From: Gynuella sp050296195
GTDB lineage: Bacteria; Pseudomonadota; Gammaproteobacteria; Pseudomonadales; Natronospirillaceae
Length of the DNA stretch: 64,000 bases
Assembly: GCF_050296195.1 (NCBI RefSeq)
Contig: NZ_JBNKRB010000041.1
Reading direction: 5' to 3' (one strand)
A program made the position numbers and the translations under genes. Below the pieces are notes generated by a model. It saw only the letters and a program-made list of their open reading frames with translations, was not told the DNA's origin and made no database searches. How positions within the stretch are numbered: position 1 is the stretch's first letter; every line of letters starts with the position of its first letter. Of this stretch, positions 53,601 to 62,600 are shown piece by piece.

Positions 53601-56600
53601 CATTACCGGACAGTCCGAATACCAGCTGGAAAACCTCGATCACGCTCAGATCAACAGCTATGTTTACGATGAATTCGGCAACCTGATTGCCGAGACGGAC
53701 GGCGTGGGTAATGCGCTGCAGTACAGCAACCTGGCATTGTATCAACAACTGCGTGAATCCATGGGCTATGAACGGCTGGTGGAAAACCTGTCCGCCGCAG
53801 ACCGTGCAGCCCTGCAGGAAGCTTACACCCAGCATTTCACCTATGACCGGGTGGGCAACCAAACTTCTGTCACCGATCATCTCGATCGCACCACCACCAT
53901 GACCTATGATGCGCTGAACCGGGCCATCAAACAGGTTAATGCTGCCGGTGACAGCCGTACCTCACGTTACGATGGCAACGGCAATCTGGTTTGGTCACAA
54001 GACGAAGCCGGGCGCATCAGTACTTACCAGTATGATCTGCTGAACCGGCTGACAACTGCGACTGAGGCCGCAGGCACCGCTGTTGAAACCACCACCACCC
54101 GCAGTTATGACACCTTTGGCAACCTGTTGACCCAGACCCGGGCCGCCGGAACAGACGATGCCCGTAGCGTCAATTACAGCTACGACCTCAATAACCGGAT
54201 GCTCAGCCAGACCAACGAAGAAGGTCACACCAGCCACTATGAATACGATGCGCTGGGTCAACGTCTGCGGATAACCGATGGCCGTGGCAATAGCACCCGT
54301 TATGTGTATGACGCGCTGGGTCGCACGGTCAAAATGATTGATCCGCTCAGCTTCGAAACCCGTTATGAATATGATGGAGTCGGTAATCGCATCGGCATCA
54401 TCGATGCCAATGGTCATCACAGCCGGTATGAATTTGATCCTGGAAACCGCCTGATCAGCACCACCACACTGATGGATGATGGTGAGGACCGGGTCACCAC
54501 CTACCAATACAACGTTCTGGGTCAGCAGATCGAGGTCAAAACCGCCGCCGGGACTGCCGCTGAAGCCATCACCCGGTATTCCTATGATGCCCAGGGTAAT
54601 CTGCGTGAAGTCATAGACGCCGAAGGTGGGATTCGTACTCAGGCATTCGATGCGGTCTACAATCAGATCACCAGCACCGACCAGAATGGCAACACCACAA
54701 CGACCACGTTTGACGCCCTGAACCGGGTTATCAAGGTAGTGGACGCCCTCGGGGGTGAAACCAGCATCAGCTACGATGCAGTGGGCAACCGCTTGTCGGT
54801 TACCGACGCCAACCACAACGTTCAAAGCTTTGAATACGACGATAAAAACCGCCTGATCGTCCAGCGAACTGAAGCCGATGGCGTGGAAACCCATTACCGC
54901 TATGACCGGGTCAATAACCGCACCAGCATCACCTACGCTGCCAATACTGCGGCCGCCAGCACAGAAACATTCGAATACTACGCCGATGATCAGCTGAAAG
55001 CGCAGATCGATGGTGAGGGTCATCGCACCAGTTTCGTCTACGATGAAGCCAACAACCGTACCATCGTGACGGATCCGGAGGGATATCAAACCCTGTACGC
55101 CTATGACGCGAATAATCGCGTTGCCAGCATTACCGATCCGGAAGGCGGCCTGACCCGTTATGTTTATGATGGCAATGGCAACCGGATACAGGTCATCGAT
55201 CCGGAAGGACATCGCCAGACCACCTACTACAACGCCGCCAATCAGGCGCTGTACGCTATCGATGGCGAAGGTTATCTCACTTATTTTGAATACGATGCCG
55301 CCGGCAACCAGATTGCCAAAACGCTTTATGCCCAACCGGCCAACGTACCGCAGACTGACACCGAACTGGCCACTCAACCGGTCATTATCGAGCAGCCCGG
55401 ACAGGACCAGCACACCCGCTTTGAATATGATCGCCTGAATCGCCTGAGCGCTCAGGTGGATGCCGAAGGATACCGCCGCGAATTTGGCTACGATGCTGTT
55501 GGCAACCAGATCCTGAGTCGCCAGTACATCACACTCGACGGTTCGGTCGTCGAGGAACAACATACCTGGTTCGATGCCCTGAACCGTGCCTCACAACAGC
55601 TGAGTGCCGAAGGATATCTGAGCCGGTTCCACTACGATGCCCTGGGCAATCTCACGGCCCGTGAACTGTTCGATACGCCCGTCAGCGTACCTGCCGATGG
55701 TCAGTTGCCGGAGCCGGTCAGCAATGATGTCATCCGCCTGACCGAATACGCCTACGATCATAACAACCGTGTGATTCTGGAGCGCAATCCGGCGGGTACC
55801 GAAACCCGCACAGTTTATGATGCCCGTGGCAATCGTATTGAACAGATCGAAGCCGCCGGCACAGCAGATGCCCGAGTCACAGCTTTCAGCTATGACAAAG
55901 CCAACCGGTTGATCAGCCAGACAATGGCGGCCGGCACATCAATTGCGCTGACCACACGGTTCGACTACTACGCCGACGGTCAGATCAAAACCCAGTACCA
56001 GGCCTGGGGTTCGGCTGATCAGATACAGACCGATTATCGCTACGACCGCAATAATCGTTTGATCGAAGCCCGCAAACCTTTTGGTGACGGTGAAGCCGTT
56101 GTCGAACGCTACGAATATGACGCCGCCGGCAATCGTATCGCCTGGATCGAGGCCTATGGCACTGCTGACCAGCGCAGCAGTTTTTATCGTTACGATGCCA
56201 AGAACCAGCTCATCGAAGAACGACTGCCTTTGCAGGGCAGCAGCCTGGTCACTCATCACTACGAATACGATGGTGCCGGCAACCGGATCAAAGCCGTTTT
56301 GGCAGTCGACAGTGCTGAGCAACGGGTTCAACTGTGGCGTTATGACCGCGACAACCGCCTGGTGGTCAGTATCGATGGCGAGCAAACCGAAACCCACTAT
56401 CAATACGATGGTGCCGGTAATCGCACGGCCGTCATTGCCGATGCGACGGGTACCCCACGCACCGTCCATTACCAGTATGATCTCGAAAACCGGGTCATTG
56501 CTTCCACCAGTGCCGAAGGTATCCGGTCCGAGTTCAGTTATGACCGTCTTGGCAACCAGACAGTTTCCCGTACGCTGGTCGATGCAGATCAGAATCTCTG

Positions 56601-59600
56601 GGCTCAGACCCACGCATATTTCGATATCCTCGGACGCCAGACCCACAGCGTCAGCGCTGAAGGTTATCTGACCGAAAACCACTACGACCTGTTTGGCAAC
56701 CTGCTGTCCCGAACCCTGTACGAAGAGCGGGTCAGCCTGCCAGCAGATGGCGAACTGCCACACCCCCAAAGCGGTGATCAGGGTCGTGAAACCCAATACA
56801 GCTATGACAGCCTGAATCGTCAGATTCGCGAAATCCGGGCAGACGGGTTGATCATTGAGACTGACTACGACCTGCGCGGCAACCGCCGTTTTGTCTATCA
56901 AGGGGTACAAGCCGATGGCAGCGCTCTGCGGACCATGGAGTACCGCTACAACGATGCAAACAACCTAACCTTACAGATAGAGGCACTGGGCTCCAGCGAA
57001 GAAGTTAGTACTCACTTCGAAGTTAACGCTTTTGGCAAAACAACGGCCCGATATGATGCCTGGGGTACCGCCGATCAGCGTGAAACCCATTATCACTATG
57101 ACCATCAGGACCGTCTGGTCCGTCAGACGACTGTTCTGGCCGATGGCCACGAAATACACACCGACAGCCAGTACAATGCACACGGTGACCTGGTAAAAAC
57201 CATTCAGGCAGCCGGCTCTGATGAGCAGCGGACCGTCAGCTACCGCTATGACGACAATGGCCGCATGATTGAACAGATCGATGCCAATCAGGTTAAAACC
57301 CGTTACCAATACGATGCTGTAGGCAACCGCAACGCTATCACCGTCAATGTCGGTGCTGATAACGCCAGAACCCAACATTATCGTTACGATCTCGATAACC
57401 GCCGCGTGGCCATGATTGATGCCATGGGGGTGGAGACCCGCTATCAGCTGAACGGACTGGGCGACGTTGTGTCAGAAACGGTCAACCCGGACCAGCTCCA
57501 CGATACTCCGGCACGAACCATTCAATACCAGTACGACCTCGACAGCCGCATGATCCGGCAGACCAGTGCAGAAGGCTATATCACCGAGTATGCCTATGAC
57601 CGCCTTGGCAACCGGACCCTGACCCGGCAGCAGGTGAATGCGGAACATTACGCCGAAACCCGTGCGTACTTCGATATTCTCGGACGGCAGACTTATGAAC
57701 TCAGTCCGGAAGGGCTGCTGACCCGTAACCAGTACGATGTATTTGGCAATGTCACCACCACCACTCAATACCGGGTTCCCGTCAGTGTCCCGGCAGAAGG
57801 TGATCCGCAGGCGCTGCCAGGCGATGAAGGTATCAGCGTCCACTACGAATATGATGCACTGGACCGTCAGGTCCGTGAAATCCGCGCCGATGGATTTATC
57901 ACCGACACCCACTACGACCTGCGCGGTAACCGCCGTTTTGTGCTTGAAGGCGTCGACGTGCTTTCCGGTACTGCGTTGCGCACAACCGAATTCCGCTACA
58001 ACCTGGCGGATCAGCTGACCGACATGATCAGCGCCCAGAGCACTGAACAGGAAATCACCACCCACTACGAGCTCAACGATTTTGGCAAAGCCGTTGCCCG
58101 TTTTGATGCCTACGGCAGTGCGGATCAGCGCGAGACCCGCTATCAATATGACGGCAATGACAATGTCATCAGTGAAGCACTGGTGTTGGGTCAAAACGCC
58201 GATGGCAGTGAGCAGTTACTGATCACCGAAACCCGCTACAATGCGTTTGGTGAAGTGAGCAGCCGGACCGCTGCTGCCGGCAATACAGACGCCAGAACCA
58301 CACAATATCACTATGATCACGATGGCCGCCTGACCGATGAAATCAATGGCGAAGGCGAAATTACCCATTATCAATACGATGCTGCCGGTAATCAGATTGC
58401 CGTGACCACAGCTTATCAAACCGATGATGCACGGACGACACACCAACTGTTCGACCGGGACAACCGCAAGGTTGCCAGCATTGATGCTGAAGGCATCCGG
58501 ACCGATTATCAATACGATGGCCTGAGCCAGCTGATCCAGGAAACCCGGGCCGCCGGTACCACCCTAGCCCAGACCACACACTATCAATATGATCTCGACG
58601 GACGGCTGCAGCAGGTCATCTCGCCACTTGGATTCACTACCAGCTACGAGTATGACCGGCTGGGCAACCAAACCCGGATCAGCCGTCAGGCTGATGATCC
58701 TGCGACTCTGAACAGTGGAGAAATCCGCTATGCCGTCACCTATCAATACTTCGATATCCTGGGACGGCAGACCGGTACTCTGTCACCACTGGGTTATCTG
58801 ACAGTCAATCAGTATGACGACCTTGGTCGCATGCTCAGCACGACCCAGTACAGCACCCCAGTGTCAGCTTACGGCGATGAACTGCCGAAACCGGTCGACG
58901 GTGATATACAGCGGCAGACCCACTACCGTTATGACGCCCGCGATCAAATCGTCGAGGAAACCAATGCTCTCGGAGTGATCACCCGCTATCAATATGATCT
59001 GCGCGGTAATCGCACACTGGTCCAGGAAGCCGTGGATGCCGAGACCGGCGACAGCCAGCGTCAGACTGCGTATCAATATGACCTGGCTGATCGCTTGACC
59101 GAGCGGGTTGATGGTTATGGCAGTCACAACGCTTATCGCACCCGTTTTGTCCTCAATGGTCACGGCGATACCATCCGTCAGATCAATGCAGCTGATAGCG
59201 ATGAAGCCCGGATAACCGAATACACCTACGATCTGGCCGGCCGCGTGACTGAGCAGCGGACCTGGTCAGACAACAGCCTCACCGAAGCCGATATCCGCAC
59301 TCATTATGTCTATGACGAAGCCGGTAACCTGATCACTCAGACAACCGGACGATGGGATGCCTCCAGCGAGCAATTGCTGGAAAGCAGGCAACAGCATTTC
59401 CAATACGATCTCAATAACCGGATCACCGACGAAATCAATGGTGCCGGCGATATCAGCCATTACGTCTATGACGCCCTGGGCAATCGTGTTCAGAGCAGCC
59501 TGGGCTACGGCACCACCAGCCAACGCGATGACTATTTTGAGTTTGACCTGGAAGGTCGGGTCGTGCGTGCCATTGATGGCGAAGGCAGCGTCAGCGAATA

Positions 59601-62600
59601 CCGCTACGACGCCCTCGGCAACAAGATCAAAACCATTCAGGCCGCAGGCGTTACGGGCGAAGAGCGCGTCACCACCTATCAATACGACCTGCAAAACCGT
59701 CTGCTGGCAATCATTGATCCGGAAGGGGGTAAAACCGAATATAAATACGACGACCTTGGCAATCAGATACAGGAAACCAACGCCAACGGCGGTGTGCAGC
59801 ATAACACCTTCGACATTTTGGGCCGTATGGTGGTCAGTGTCTCGGCCGGCGGTATTAAAACCGTCCACGAGTACGACACATTGGGTAATCTGATTGTTGA
59901 ACGTCAGGGGCAGGATGACGGCCAGGGCAGCGCCAGCACATTGTTCTTCGGTAATCATTTTGCCGAAACCCGACACGAATACGACATTCGTGGCAATGAA
60001 ATCATGACCACGGATCCACAGGGCTTCAGTACCCGGATCAGCTATAACGCGTTTAACGAACAGGTTAAAGTTGAAAACGGACTGTACCTCGGCACAGACG
60101 CCACGCTGCTGGCCCTGCAACAGGTGAACACTTCACGTTTCGAATACGATGCCGCCGGTCGTCTGATCAGCATGACCGATGCCGCCGGCAGCGAAACCCG
60201 TTATACCTACAATGCCAACGGTGATCGCATCACCGAAACTATAGCCGCCAATGGATTTGCCAATACCGAACCCCGCACGACCCGCTATGAATACGATCAG
60301 GCCGGACGCCAGGTTCGTATCGTCAGCGCCGGTGGCAGCATCACGGTACATACCTACAACGCCGCCGGCCAGAAGGCCTCCACGGCAATATTGCAGTCCG
60401 GTGAAGGTGACGCTCAGGTCTGGAGTACCACACGTTACACCTACAATGGCCTGGGTAAGGTTGAAACCGAAACCGATGACTATGGTGTTCAGACCCGTTA
60501 TCAATACGATGCGGTCGGCAACCTGACCGACACATGGGTTGCCTGGGGTACTGACGACCAGCGTCATACGGCCATGGAATATGACCTAAACAATCACAAA
60601 ACCGCCGACATTGATGGTCTGGGTAATCGTACCCTGTATACCTATGATGCACTCGGCAACCAAACGTCGGTCACCGATGCACAAGGACATACCGCCTACT
60701 ACTATTTCAATCTACGCAATGAACTGCAACTGATGGTGGATGGTACGGGTGCGGTCACCCGTATGGACTACGATGCTGCCGGCAATGTCATCATGACCCG
60801 GCAGTATGCAACCCGCGTAGACCTCAACAGTCTCGACCAAAATACCCGGTTCAGCCTGACGGCAGTCAACGCACTCGTTGTGGAGGACTCCAACCACGAC
60901 AGAGTCGTTTCCAGCATGTTTGACCAGAACGGCAACGAACTGACTCAGGTGTCTGCAGATGGTCAGATCACCGAAAAACATTATGACGCTGCCAACAATC
61001 TGATGACCGAAATTCATTGGGACAGCAGCCGTCAGCACAGCCGTACCATGCACTACGAGTACGACCTGAACAATCGCTTGACCCGTTTTACCGATGTCGA
61101 CGGCAGTGTCACCGAGTTCAGCTATGACGGTGCCGGCAACAAAGTCCGTCAGGTCATCACCGCAGCCGCCGCTTCGGTCGACCCCCATGCCGTCCGGATC
61201 ACCGAGTACCAGTACGACCTCAACAACCGTCAGACCGGCGAGCTGTTTGATCCGAACGGTTTGCATATACTGCAACGCTACGAATACGATCTGGCCGGTA
61301 ATAAGACTGCTTATATCGACGGCAATGGTCACCGCAGCACCTATCAGTATGATCAGAACAACCGGGTATCACTGGAAACCAATGCCCTTGGCGACCAGAC
61401 CGAATATCGCTATGACCGCACCGGCAATCAGGTGTACAAACGCGATCCCCGCGGTGGCATTTATACCTATGAATTCGATGCCGCCAACCGGCTGATTCGT
61501 GAGCATTCGCCCGAAGCGGAGGTTACCCGCTACGACGCCAGCATGGGTGATTGGGTCGTGCGCACCGAGTCACGGGTGGTCGAACACCACTTCGATGCCC
61601 TTGGTCATGAAGTGCAGACCATCGATGCCGACGGCTACAAAACCACACGCTGGTTCGATGCCAATGGCAACCAGACTGGCGAGCTGAATGCCCGTAATGT
61701 CTATACCGGTTTCGAATACAATGCTTTTGGGAACCAGACCGCACGCCATGAATACCTGCAATATCTTGGAGCGGCAGCCCACAACGTAGATATTCAGCCT
61801 CAACCCGGTGATACCCATAAAGTCACCACACGGATGAGTTATGACGACAACGGCCGGCTGTTGCAGACCCGTTATGCCGACATTGAACACTACACGCTGA
61901 ACACCGCATCCGGACAACCTTCCACCACTTCCAGTGATACGGCCATTACGGAACAGTACCACTACGACGAGTGGGGTAATCTGGCCTGGCAGGCCGATCG
62001 TAATGGCCATAAAACCTGGTTCTATTACGACAACAAAGACCGTCAGGTCGTTCAGATCGACGCCATGGGGTATCTGACCGAAACAGTTTATGACGCCCAG
62101 GACAACATCCTCGAACAGTACCAGTACAGCGCACCGGTCCAGACCAGCAGTCTCACCGGCGGTCGCCTGCCCGAAGGCGGGCTGTTTGAAGGCGGTGCAA
62201 ACGGCGGCTTCAGCTTTGTGGATGACAGCAATGTTCAGGTCTATCACCTGACCCGCCGCTACGATGCCGCCAACCGCATGATCAGCGAAACCACTCCGGC
62301 CATTACGACGTTCACCCGCGCTGGCGGTAATCTGCTGACCCCCGTCACGACTGAATTCGTTTACGACCAGAATGGCAACCAGATCGCCAAAACCCGGGCG
62401 GCTAACATCGCCGGACAGAGCGTCACGGAATACTTCTATTTTGATGCTGCCAACCGCATGATTGCAGCCGTTGATGAAAAACACGTACTGACAGAAATCC
62501 GCTACGACGGCAACGGCAATACCGTCCTGCAGGCCCGCTATAATGGCCGGGTCAGCTCCACCGATTTTCTGCATGAGAGTCTGACCAGCCTCAAAGCCCA

